From Sisyra terminalis (lineage: Eukaryota; Arthropoda; Insecta; Neuroptera; Sisyridae): a stretch of DNA of 64,000 bases. The notes beneath the pieces were generated by a model, which was not told the origin of the DNA, made no database searches, and was given only the letters and a program-made list of their open reading frames with translations. The stretch's first letter is position 1; every line of letters begins with the position of its first letter. Below, in pieces: positions 1 to 26,678 of this stretch. Location of the stretch: NCBI GenBank assembly GCA_958496175.1, contig OY292275.1, forward strand, positions 7,316,001-7,380,000, in the 5' to 3' direction. The translations under genes were made by a program, and so were the position numbers.

Positions 1-3000
1 ATTCAATATATTAAGTAACTAGATTTCAAGGGGGTCTAAACTTTTTCCAAAAAATCTACGGAAATATTTGAAAATTATTTGAGAAAGTTAAATGCTGGTT
101 TTTTAATAATATTTCAAACCTTATTTAAGAAATTGGGTATATCTATAAGAAATTATATGATGGAAATGTAGGCTATCTTAGAACTGATATTAATTGCTAA
201 AATTCCAGGGATCTTCTTACCAATTTTGAAACGTTTAAGCTTCAGAAATTACAAAAATTAAAACATATTCTTAAGAACCTTTCTGATACATAATATTTTC
301 ATAAATAGAAACATTTTATATAAAAAATTGAAAAATTTCAATATACCAATCAAAAATTAAACTCTCTTCACGATTTTTTTTCTTAGTCATTTCTGTTTTC
401 ATAAGATAAAATTTGATTCTTTTACTAATTAGTTGATTTATTTAGTAAATAAATATTTCTACCTTTATGAAGATTCCGAAATTCACAAGTTACCATACAA
501 TAGTTTATAATCAAACCATTTTGGAAGGAATTGGTGATTAAATGCCTCAACCCAAGATATAAGCAGACATTTCCATCATCTTTGTTTAAAGAAAAATAGA
601 CAAACCTTTGATCGGGATAAAAAAAAACATTGAAAATATTTTCCTTAACAAAGAAACTTCAAATCTGTATCTTTATAATAACTGTTAGATTAGTTAATTG
701 ATCACAATTAGATAATATTCAGATGATAGACTATCAACAAAGAAAATTTTCTAATGAGTTTTGATAAAATTCCAAGACAAAGGATAAGACTTATCGTTGT
801 TTTTGTGAAGGAATTAAGACGTTAGTGGGTGTTATTTGGAAGCAAATGGGACCGACTGCAGTTATAGGGATGTTTCGGGTTTCTTAACCAATTAAGGGAA
901 GGTTAGATCTTAGAAATATATGGAATGAGATATATTCAAGATTCTAAGACTATTATTGTATTATCGTTTCTTTTGAAAACCCCATTGTTTTCGTTTAATT
1001 TATTTTTTTTTGACAAAGGGATTGCTACTATATAAGAATAGGAATTCAGTTTAGAATCGACTGAATTTAGCAGTTCGAAAACGTAAGACTTCGAATATTT
1101 ACCGAAATTGAAAAGAATGTTTCAATAAATATTAAGAAACAGTGGTTTTTATTTCGTATAGGTAAATAAATAAAAGAAATAACGCGAAATATTAATTGTG
1201 TGGGCTTAGAATAACAAGTACTTGTAAAAGTAAAACAAATTCACGAGAAGTTTAATGTAGTTCTATTTTTTTAGCACAAACTTTATTTCGCTATGTATCT
1301 TTATAATTATTTTCACAAGGTTTTGATTGTTAAAAAATGATTGTCAAACAAAGACTACAATGAAAAGCAAAAGCACCTGAAGAAGCCAAAATTTTCATTG
1401 AAACGTTGTATACCGGTTTATTTGTTTTTCCTTAGAGAACAAAGTATTGTTTCTTTACCAAAAATTTTCAGTTTTATCAACTTTAAATCATTTAATTCTG
1501 CATATAACAATTAGCCTGCAGAAGGGCTATAGAAACATTTTTTTCAAAACAAATTCCCTGACTATCCAGACCAAAATTCACCTTTTTCCCGACGTTATTT
1601 GTAAAGAAAACTTCGCGACTAAAGAACTTCCTTAACTTTCCTTAAATATTCTATTGAATTTATTATTTAAAGTACATATTCTTTACATAAGAAGCTTATT
1701 TAAGAATACGTCTACATCTTTTTCAATCTTAATATGAAATAATCAAATTAATTTTTTTCAAAACTTGTCAAGCTTCCGGACTTTATTAAAAAGATTTTCT
1801 TGACCATTTTGAAGCGGTTTTCATTCGTTCCTTAATTTCTGCAATAAATTTATTTAAAATTATAAATTAATAATTCAGTCACAAATGTTTTTCAGAAAAC
1901 TAAAACCCGAGGGTTCAATGTTCGACGAAAAAAAAAAGTTTTTTGGTTTATAAATGAAAAATTAATAAGAATTCTCTTGATTGTCAAAGGAATTTTCTTT
2001 TTTATGGTTGAAACAAAAGTAATAGAAAATTCCATCTGATGTCAATGCCTTGTGCATCGATTTTTAAAGCTTTTATCTTGAATGAAGCTTTATGAGAGCT
2101 TTTCATTGAATGGACGGGAGCATCAACTTTCGTTTCTAATTAATTAAAACCGCAATTTCCACGAAAAGACCTATCAAATGCATTTGATTACATTCACATG
2201 TTCTGTAATTAAATTTTTCTACATTAATTACTTTTTAAATTTTATTAAAAAAATAGTCTACCTACATATTTTTTTCAAATAATTTTTTCTTGGTTTTTTA
2301 TTATTTAAATTAAAGCATATTTTCGAGGTACTCGTTTCAGAGTTGTATCTTCCCAGGGGAGCCCCGAAAGGTTTTCTCGATCCAGGGGGTGTAACTCTTG
2401 CATAGGGAGAAGCCAGCAGAAATTTCGGGAGTGTACCAGGCGGTTATATTCTAACCTAGGCGAGATAATGACCTAATTTTTATGTTAGAACCAAAACAAA
2501 TATAACGATAATATATCAAAAAGTCAATTTCCAAAAAAAAAAAAATTTTTGTTAAAAAATTACTATCCTAATGAATAAAGAAGTTGAAAAAGACATACTG
2601 CAAAAACGACAATTTTCCGGGAAATTTTCTTGATAAATTTCAGTCGAATTTTCACTTAATCACTATAGAATTGAGACACAACAAAGTGCTCAATACACAC
2701 ATACACTATTCCCGCAACAATGCAACAATTGCAATTTGGCTAAAACTATTTAATTAATTGGAAAAACTGCAAATTAAATCATGCGAATCCAACTTTTATG
2801 CACACAGAAAATGCACTTGCTTCGATCGATTGTTGCACTTTAATTTCAACATTATTTTATAGGAAAATCCAGAGAAAATTCCAATTTAAATTATATCAAA
2901 TAAAAAAAATCGCATTCGAACAATTTACGGATAATTCGCACAGACTCGTCAGCCACACCAAAAAAGAATAATTGTATACAGGGCTTATGAACGATAGGAT

Positions 3001-3277
3001 TTGGTCTACTATTTTACCTAAACTACTAAAAAGCGCATGCGTTTTCACGTTAAATATACTATCGTTCTCTACATTTACATTGATCTAACAAGGATACAAA
3101 ACAAATACAAATCTTAAATGGGAATAAAGAATAACCGTACTTTATGTATAGGGAGAAACGGGAAGATGAACAAAGCACGAACCAGTAACTTCGTACCATT
3201 CCGTCATCCTCCGAAATCAATCGAAGTTCCCACTGACCTCTACCCAAAAAAATTAGAACCGATTCAAATTTAAAAAT
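1..3277. other. Intergenic, AT-rich, no clear gene
   Basis: No recognisable coding region, RNA gene or transposon end was seen here on either strand. The open frames are short and of low complexity. The only compositional break is the GC-richer stretch at about 2335-2455, listed separately. Confidence 0.6.
2335..2455 (-). other. GC-richer island, possible exon fragment
   Basis: This segment is clearly richer in G and C than the flanking kilobases. On the minus strand it holds an open stretch of roughly 40 codons, rich in Pro, Gly, Ser and Arg, that starts right after an in-frame stop near the cadherin-free flank at about 2450. No convincing family match comes to mind, no start codon is visible, and the candidate splice sites are weak. 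It could be an exon of a gene running off the left edge on the minus strand, or old unrelated sequence. Confidence 0.2.
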
Positions 3278-5024
3278 TTATTCAAATTTTAATTTCGATA
3301 CATTTAATAAATGATCATAAAATGAACAAGTAGCCACTAAAGCACTAAAAGAATTAGATTCGTTCAACTTTATTGATTGATGCGACCAATCACTTCCATA
3401 ACAAATCGTTGAATGCTTTTTATATTCACCGATAATGTTTAGCGATCGATAATTTTCCTTGGTGTTAATTACTTGGAATGTTCCATACATGCATGCTGCT
3501 AATATTTGCTCGTTTGTAAATGGGTCCCACTTTAAACGCCATACTCCTCCACTAGTTTTAATAACACCCAACGATGATTTCATTACACGAAAATCCCATA
3601 CATTTATAGTTTCATCATAACTAAAAGCAAAACTTGAAAATAAATTGTTACTTTTTCCTTTAATAAAAACAAACCTTCCGGAAGTGAAAATGTTTGGGGA
3701 TTTTCTATTAAAATGTAAACTAGTTACTCCTGCAGTATGGGCTTTAGATGTGAGAATTGGACGTTCTATTGTACGAATATCAAAGGCTAATAACTTGCAA
3801 TCATCTCCTCCTACAAAGAAATTAATATAAAATGAATTTTAATTTCGATTATACAGTAAAAGGTCGTTCATAGGAAAATACTGAAATCTTGCGAACACAA
3901 AGAATGACCTTATATAGTGTTTTCAAAGTTTTACGATCACAAACTGTGTCCAACAGCAAACCAATAATCTCAACAGCAAATAAGTCAGAAAGAATTCCTG
4001 AGGAAGTTTTTTCAACCATGAAAGTTTAAAGACCTCATTTTTCAGAACTCTCGACGTCAAAAATGTTTTTCTGATTTCATAAGGCCTCAAAAATCTAAGC
4101 TTTTAAAGAAGTCCACGAAAGCTCTTTTTTGCAGTTAGTTAGAAAAAAGAGCTATTTGAGAATTTTCTTCAAGGAGTACTGATTTGTTCATGAAATGTGT
4201 CCGACTTCTTCAGTGTACATCGTTTCGTAAAACATAAAGATGTCCAAATTTTATATTAGACTTCCTTAAGAATTCTTAAGATTATATAGTTTGTTGGGAA
4301 TTTGTCAATTGTTGTTAATATACGATGTGTTTGATTAATTATCATCAAATAGTTGTCACTATATGATTCAAAAAATAAAATTGCACAATCCAAGAAATAT
4401 TTAGATATTTTCAGGAGATTCTTTGATAATGACATTCATAAATTTACCAGTTACGACAAAATTGCGATCCCATGAATTAAAAGCACAAATCCATGCTTGA
4501 TAATCATGAGCTTTCCATGAATTATATCTAACCAAATGAAACGTTTCGGTTAAATCATACATAGAAATGCATCCCGCTGAATCGCTAACGATCAAGGCTT
4601 TATTTTCGAACCAATCAAGCGATAAAGCCAACAAATCCAAATGTGATGCACTTTCCAATTTTGTAGATGAAAGTAAAACCAAAAAAGGTTTATCTCGATC
4701 ATAATCATTTAATAAATATAAATGAATCTCTCCAACAGCATTGGCCACCGCCAAAATTGATTTACCATCAGTTTGGTGTAACGACCATTTTTGATCTAAA
4801 ATACCAAAAGTTGATATTTTCTGTAAGCACTCAAGTTGACAAGTGTATGAAAACAACAAAATTTGTCCTATCCGATCTTGTCGAGCTTTCGTAGTGGCCT
4901 CTTCTTGTAATTGATAAGTTCCACACACAAAAATGCTTTGATTTGGTGCGTGTGGACACCATTCAACAGAATCTGCATTGAATTCCGTATCAAATTCTTC
5001 TAATTGTTCCCAATTGGATGACAT
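3278..5024 (-). CDS. DPH7: Diphthine methyltransferase-like WD40 protein (diphthine methylesterase), DPH7/WDR85
   Basis: Three coding exons read on the minus strand: 5024-4448, 3810-3675 and 3620-3278, with GT-AG introns of 637 and 54 nt. Phases agree (577 + 136 + 343 nt = 352 codons), giving 351 residues. The splice after exon 1 restores the family signature TGGDD, and exon 3 opens with a typical WD segment (SYDETINVWDFR). The conserved C-terminal blocks GGVWRLKW, LAACMYGTF and ATCSFYDH identify DPH7. Known role: a cytoplasmic WD40 propeller that hydrolyses the methyl ester of methylated diphthine on elongation factor 2, allowing the final amidation to diphthamide. The start ATG at 5024 gives MSSNWEQ. 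The stop TAA overlaps an AATAAA on the transcribed strand (3282-3277), so the 3' end may be very short. Protein is slightly shorter than the human one. No defect seen. Confidence 0.93.
3621..3674 (-). other. 54-nt intron in DPH7
   Basis: The sequence between the donor at 3674 and the acceptor at 3621 is removed to join ...SGR/S with YDETINVW in frame. Its length of 54 nt is near the lower limit for insect introns and is one of several very short introns in the window. Confidence 0.85.
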
Positions 5025-6289
5025 CTTAAAATAAATATAAAAAAAAATTGTTTATATAAGTAGATACTTTATTAAATGTTATACGAATATAATACGAATT
5101 TCTGTTATAAAATAAAAAAAATACTACCCAAAATGAATTCTTAAAAATAACTTAGGCTAATCTTTTTAATGTTTGGCTGTTTAATTTCCTGAGTTTTGAA
5201 GTAATTGGTATAAATACTTATTAATATAAAAAGGCTGTCGCCGCAATCTTGATTAATCCAATAATGATTTCAAAATCATCCAACTTCTAAATTGATTGAT
5301 TTTTTTATAAAAATGAAATAATATAATACGACCTTTTGTGCACGCTTAAATTATTGAATACATTTACATTAACATTATTTCTGTCATCTATAAAAATTTA
5401 ACAATGCGTTATTGTTGCTATCAGTATCAGTATTGGAGTAATCAAGCTTACGGTCTGTAACTATCACGTTATAGATTGTATGACGAATAAGACGAAAACA
5501 GTAGTTAAGTTGTTTAGGTTCAATTTTACTTGCTGTTTTTATATATACATTGCAATCATGTATACTTTTTAGTTCACAGGATTGAAAGCACAAAACATGC
5601 GTTTTTATGGTGCTGTTTTGTCTTGTTATGCAATTTAACTACTGTGAATAACTTTACAAATAGGAATCTGAGGCTGTACCGATTTAAGATTTGGAATATC
5701 TATTTCAGTCTTAATTATTGATTACAAGAAAAACAATACAATCGTCTAATGAATTTCCTTTCACTGTTTGACACTCAGTCATTTACTTTTGAATATTTGT
5801 ACAAGCCGAAAAAATCAAAACAGCGTCATTCTTACATCTTTTAAAAACCATTGCAAAATTGCAATTTTGTACAGAGATCAAAAAGGCACTAGATTTTTTT
5901 GAAAAATTCAAGACCCGTACGAGATAAAGAAGTAAGTGCCATAACGGACTTATTCTCAACTCGACTAGAAAGTTTACCAGCTCCAATTTAAGTAACTAGC
6001 TTATAAATCAAAACCTAAACCAGTAAGTACACTTAATCAATTACATTAGTTTCAAATTTCAATGTTCAAAACATAGTTGAGCGTTATTTTAATCTTAATC
6101 GTTAATTTGTATTAAACCTATTTCGTATAAAGGTAGACTTAAGAATGTAAGTTTTGTACTTTGACAAGAGGTCTTTTGATAGAGTCTAAAATTTATAATT
6201 TTTTTGTATGAAAATTGTATTGCTTATTTTAAGTATATTGTATGAATTAAGGCCACCCTGAAATATAATCTAGTAGGAAGAATAAAAAA
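5025..6289. other. Intergenic region between CDK2AP1 3' side and DPH7 5' side
   Basis: This holds the DPH7 promoter side (about 5025-5200) and the 3' untranslated side of CDK2AP1 (about 5900-6289, minus strand). Nothing else can be supported. The open frames in between are short and without family resemblance. Confidence 0.5.
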
Positions 6290-6655
6290 TTATTGTCTTG
6301 CACTCCGTTCTGTTTCCATTAAGCACTCGCGGACCAAAATTCTTGCGTGGACTATACCACGTTTTAGACGTTCTGCAGAACTTCGACTTCCGGCATATGT
6401 GGGGCGTACTTCTTTGCCCATTTCCTCGATTACGCCTAAAAGTTGAGCATATTTTGATTGACCGGGTTGTTCCCGGATTGGGTGAGCACTGAATTCATTG
6501 TTTCTATTGATGTTATTGTTTAAATTGCTGGAGTTATTGTTGTTATTGCTGCTGTTACTCGGCGGTCCCATGCTTTTGGTGGACGATATAGGAATGGCTG
6601 TGACTGTGACATCGCTTAATTTCGATTCAACTGCTTGGATATCAACGATTTCCAT
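6290..6655 (-). CDS. CDK2AP1: Cyclin-dependent kinase 2-associated protein 1 (DOC-1), NuRD subunit
   Basis: A single uninterrupted frame of 121 residues. The first 60 or so residues are variable and include an Asn/Ser-rich run (about residues 34-52). The C-terminal half is the conserved CDK2AP domain: [20 protein letters not shown], then [18 protein letters not shown], ending in ETERSARQ. The family is small and nuclear. The vertebrate protein binds CDK2 and DNA polymerase alpha-primase, and is a subunit of the NuRD chromatin remodeller. The ATG at 6655 is preceded by a purine-rich leader (GGAAGAAAA on the sense strand). Its 5' end faces LAMTOR2, 638 bp away, so the two probably share a divergent promoter region. 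Stop TAA at 6292-6290. Confidence 0.93.
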   Translation of the reverse strand: MEIVDIQAVESKLSDVTVTAIPISSTKSMGPPSNSSNNNNNSSNLNNNINRNNEFSAHPIREQPGQSKYAQLLGVIEEMGKEVRPTYAGSRSSAERLKRGIVHARILVRECLMETERSARQ

Positions 6656-7293
6656 TTTTCTTCCTATGTGTTGTCAATTTTTAATTAATATGCTACAACA
6701 ATGAGGCTGTTTTGATTTTTTGAGCTTGTTAGTTAATATTCTTTGGTTGTATTACAATTACATTGAATATTACCTATAAAATAGGATCGTAATAAATTGG
6801 TTTATTTTAAAAAAAAATTCTTAACTAATAATACTTACATTAAGAAGTAAAGTATTCAATAGGAAAATAATATTTTTTGGGATATTTACAATAAATTAAA
6901 TATAAAACCACGTTGTTTTTATTAACCTTACATGAATTTACATGTAATGAATAAAAAATAATTGTGTCGTCATTTTGACAATTGAAGTCGGTAAAATAAA
7001 TTCCTAAATCTCAATTTAAAACAATCTGCGCATTTTTGTACATATCTTAACCAATTCCAACAACTACTTTGACCGTACTCAAATTGTACGAGGATGACAG
7101 AACTACTAAATCAAGTAAATAAACAAGGACACAAGCTTTCACACTCCTTAAGTTCAAGCTCTTGGAACGCAGTCTACAAAAAAGCCAAAATAACTTATTG
7201 TCATCTGTCAAAAAATGTACTTTACAATTCGAAACTAACAATTCAATTAGTTCTGTGATTCATTAAACTTTTGTAAATCAATTAAAAAAAAAA
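6656..7293. promoter_or_regulatory. Divergent intergenic region CDK2AP1 / LAMTOR2
   Basis: A 638-bp AT-rich stretch separates the two start codons, which point away from each other. It must contain both leaders and most likely both promoters. No individual motif could be assigned with confidence. Confidence 0.5.
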
Positions 7294-7736
7294 ATGTTAA
7301 GATCGAGAGCTTTAGCACAGGTGTTAAGCCAGGCGAACACGGGTGGAGTTGAAAATACATTGTAATACAAGCGTTTAAAAAATATGATTCTTCTACAACT
7401 TACCACTTTCTTTTTTATAAATTCAGATTACTAAATCATGAAGGAGCTCTGTTAGCATATAGTTGTTTTGGGACTAAAGATTCGCGAGTTACAGCAGCAA
7501 TTGTGAGCAATATTTGGACGGCTTACGAGAAAAATGGTAGAACTGCAATACGGGAAGATCATCCCGAAATGATTCTAATGGAATGTATGGAGGGACGAAT
7601 AGCAATAACCCAAGTGGCCAATCTGTTGTTGTGTCTTTATGCCAGAAGCCACGTGGGTTTTGGACTTCTTCGAGAAAAAGCCAAAGCGTTGGCATTGTAC
7701 CTAGAAGGTCCACTGAGACAAGTGGCAACCTCCTAA
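7294..7736 (+). CDS. LAMTOR2: Ragulator complex protein LAMTOR2 (p14, roadblock/LC7 fold)
   Basis: Two exons, 7294-7361 and 7427-7736, joined across a 65-nt GT-AG intron. 68 + 310 nt gives 125 residues, exactly the usual length. The start [20 protein letters not shown] and the spliced [13 protein letters not shown] are diagnostic. [20 protein letters not shown] and the C-terminal [12 protein letters not shown] complete the roadblock domain. Known role: heterodimer with LAMTOR3 inside Ragulator, the late-endosomal/lysosomal scaffold that anchors Rag GTPases and activates mTORC1, and MAPK signalling on endosomes. An AATAAA lies at about 7938. Open frames that begin at 7503 or 7583 only cover part of exon 2 or its wrong frame; the real start is the upstream exon. 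High confidence. Confidence 0.95.
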
Positions 7737-9498
7737 TTTTCTTCAATTCCTTCGTAAATTTTATTAAATATCTCCTATACTAATTCCCGATATTGTTTGT
7801 AACTATGAATTTATATTTCCGTATTTTTTTTCTCAAACATCAAAACTTTAAAGTTATGTTGTTGCAAAGTTTAAGAATTGATTTATTATGAATTATCATT
7901 TGTGTAGATTAAGGATTTTATATTAAGAACTTATAAAATAAATAAAAAAATTTATTAAAAATATGGTAAATAAAATATTAAGAAATAAAGTTAATAAAAT
8001 GATTTTCAGAAATAAAAAATATTTCCGAAATTCCTTCGTAATGTACCGATTAATCTATGATGAAAGAATAAATTGTTATGATGTCATATTCATTTTTGAT
8101 AGGAAAACGTGCAGGTGTTTTTGTGCACTTATATTTTAAGACAAATCATCTTATTGTTGCAATATTCAAACAAAGACAATACATTAATAAATATACTTTG
8201 TGGGAAATTTGGCTTGTCTTTTTCTTTTCACTTTACTTTTATATATTTCTTAATTTTTTCTTTTCTTTGGTGCTGTTATCCCGTTTAAATACCGTCTTAA
8301 ATTTTCTTCATAAGACCAGTCATGAAAAGGATTAGGGGGATTCCGACAATGTGACATGTCAGGTCTTTGGAAAACATTCGTAAATTTTTGATATTTTAAA
8401 ATATTATTTTTTTAATAGGGGTCTTTGAGAACTTTGAACGTTTTCAAAGTGTGATAGTATCGGGCAACAAAAGGAGTAAAATTAATGAATGACTGACGTA
8501 TACTTGTTTTCATAGTAAAGGTTGCAAAATATCATAGAATTTTAAGTCGATTTTTTCTAATCATAAGCTAAATTATCAATGTTTAACATTACAGTAAAAT
8601 ATTTTTTCGTAATGTTTGTGCAACATTGTACGAATGTACCATGGTTTATGTAATTTATTACGTCAAATAGACAAGAGAATTTAATCCCTTTAAATTTTGC
8701 TATCTTGAACTAGATACGAAATATATATGAAAAAAGATGAACTTTTCGAAAATAATTAGATATTATGACAAGATATTCTTTCATTATGGGTTAAATGGCG
8801 ATAATGCTCATCATTCGAGTAATAATTTCGATAAATATTATTTTATTCAACTATTAAACATTTAAATATATTTTCATATAACAAAGAAACAAATTTGTTA
8901 AAAATATTCTCAGCTTTTAGTATAACAAATAGTCAGATAATAAAGTAATTCCGGGGGATTACGACACGATTTTTATATATACCTAATCACTTTTCAAGTA
9001 AAAAATTAAACTCTTAGCCTAATTATTATTATTAATTCAAATACTTATATAGTTGCAAACAATTTCTTATGCAGTCACATAAAAAGAGATTAAAAATAAA
9101 TCAACATTACTGAGGGTAAAACAGTTTTTTTTGTGCATCGGCTATTTTTGCAAAAATTTCGAATTAAAATTTAATTCCTCGATAAATACTTTACAATTAT
9201 CGATTTGTAAAATGATGTAAAATGGACAACTAGCAAACGTTTCAAGAGTCCTTGTCGTCAAAAATATTGTCACGAAAAATTACATTTGGTGTTTGTATGT
9301 ACATAAAGATATATAATGTTTCGTGATTTTTTTTTCTTAAGACTGGTCATGTTGGTACACATATCTAGGTAGTACATGACGAGTTGCACCACGCCTTAAC
9401 TAAAACGTCGTCCAGGTAGTGCATTGTCGCAGGAGTTTGGATGATTGACTTAATCGCGCCATCCTCGAGGTTGTATTCGTTTGAAAATTCCGCGTGGT
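7737..9498. other. Convergent intergenic region LAMTOR2 / KCTD
   Basis: The two flanking genes converge on this AT-rich region. It holds the LAMTOR2 3' UTR with a candidate poly(A) signal near 7938 and the KCTD 3' UTR on the other strand. A 85-codon frame at 8078-8335 is hydrophobic and low complexity and is not considered a gene. Confidence 0.5.
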
Positions 9499-10235
9499 TT
9501 ACATTCTCGATCCCTTCTGTTGGAGGACTTTAGCCCGGTCGCTGGGCTCGGGACAACTACCCTGCGTTGCACCATATTCTCGACTAACGACGCAGAGGAA
9601 TTCCGCGTGTTCTTCCGCGCCATATGTGTATTGCGAACCGATATTAACGAGCTGCTCAAATTTCCATCCATCAGACATCGTTGACACCATTTGCGTGAGC
9701 TCATCTTCATGGCATTGCAACACACGATAGACATGCTTCCTCTGTCCGGGTACTGTGTCCCGTTGTGACGCTATCCTTTGTTGCACCAACCTAACCAATT
9801 CTGCGACATTGTAAAACTCGGCCTCCTCGAGAACTCCTTCCGCGGCCAAGCCGCGGTCCAGCACCAGTTTGCCATGTCTCAGAAAATTCAACACCGCAGA
9901 AAAATACGCGGGGTCTCGATCGATCAAGTACGCCCCTGTGTCGTCCTGCAACATTTACAATTGCAATTAAAAAGTCTCTAATTAGAACCGTTTCACACAA
10001 CATCGACATCTCCCTCTAGGCTCATATGTGTCATTACCCTGTCAGAAATCAGATCGCTATCCTCTTGAACTAATCGATTTAAAAATGAATTTGGGTCTTT
10101 CGCCAACGTTGTCTTCGTTGTCAAAAAACATGTTCCTCCAACATTTAATTTCACCCACTCTTTGCTGCCACGCTTCGACATATTATATTTGGGCAACTGT
10201 GTTTCAAATGCATTTCCATCACCGTTCTCCGCCAT
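9499..10235 (-). CDS. inc: BTB/POZ protein of the KCTD2/KCTD5/KCTD17 group (insomniac-like Cullin-3 adaptor)
   Basis: Two exons on the minus strand, 10235-10038 and 9945-9499, with a 92-nt intron. 198 + 447 nt gives 214 residues. Residues about 23-125 form the T1-type BTB domain: [17 protein letters not shown], then [20 protein letters not shown] and [16 protein letters not shown] block ([17 protein letters not shown]). The C-terminal region has the group-specific [38 protein letters not shown] and ends in KGSRM like its relatives. Family role: pentameric adaptor that brings substrates to Cullin-3 ubiquitin ligases. The Drosophila orthologue, insomniac, controls sleep; vertebrate KCTD5 acts on G-beta-gamma. 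It is not a potassium channel. GC content of exon 2 is higher than its surroundings. The gene name assumes orthology with fly inc. Confidence 0.92.
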
Positions 10236-11216
10236 TTTGTAAACGCGTTTCTAACGACAAGGATAAGAAACACGCGACTCTCCAACACTTTTACATTGCT
10301 TAACTCGCATAAGACTCTCTCACTTCAATCATAGACGAGCCCCCGTCACTTATCACAATATAAATGCTGCGTTCTATTCCCTCATTCTGAACAAATAATT
10401 TAACCATACTTCATAACCGAAACAACGTACAAAAAAATTTACACTCATAACGTCCAGTCTAGTGGAACTTATCTTTAGCGAGGCGGTTAAAATTAAAATT
10501 GTTCAAATTAGAAAATTGGCTTTATTTAAATTAAACGATTAATAAATTACGTCCGTATTTTTAAAAGACGGCTCCATTTGAAAATTTTTTTAAACTTTGT
10601 ACTATACTTTTATCAAAGTTTAAGTTTAAAAAAAATGGGATATTATTTTTTATAATTTATTAATTACATTTTAATAATAAATTAAAAAAGAGGAATTAAT
10701 TTTTGAGAATATTTTTTTACCTAATTAATTAAGACATATTGCATAAGAGCGGATTTATATTAATGGAACTTGTTTAAATTTAAATCGATTGCTTGTTGAT
10801 GAAAATTACACTATAATTAATTACATTAAATTATAAAATGTAAAATAACATTTTAAATGTTATAAATTGCGTCATTGATTTTGTATCAAATTTTGTTGAA
10901 AATTTTCAAATATCTTGTTAAATTTCCCTCTCTATTTCATTCGAATTTGTTGTCTCTGTTTGTTGCGTTTGTGGGTAATTGGGCTGTTCTTGTTTGATGT
11001 GTAGTATGTCGCCAGTGGACATGCTCACGCGTTGCAATAAAAGTGTAAATATCGATGCGGCGTGAACGTTGTTTCTGAATTAAAGTCGATCGTGCGGGAT
11101 TATTGTTCGATTAAGGTGTGAAAATTTTTGTTTGGAAACGTTAATGTTAAGGGTGAAATATTAGTTATCGTTTTTGTTGGGAATTTATCGTATTTTGCAG
11201 TCATAGTGTACAGAAC
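10236..11216. promoter_or_regulatory. Divergent intergenic region KCTD / AGPS with probable 5' UTR intron of AGPS
   Basis: The KCTD and AGPS start codons are 981 bp apart and face away from each other. The AGPS leader has a candidate 85-nt intron, donor AAG/GTGTGA at 11116 and acceptor TTTTGCAG ending at 11200, leaving 16 nt before the ATG. The intron is an inference from splice-site strings only. The AT-rich middle (about 10480-10930) shows nothing specific. Confidence 0.4.

Positions 11217-26678
<15,462 letters not shown>

Noticed and set aside
9450..9734. 94-codon minus-strand frame over the KCTD 3' end
   Set aside because: It is the wrong frame of KCTD exon 2; the correct frame carries the conserved C-terminus.
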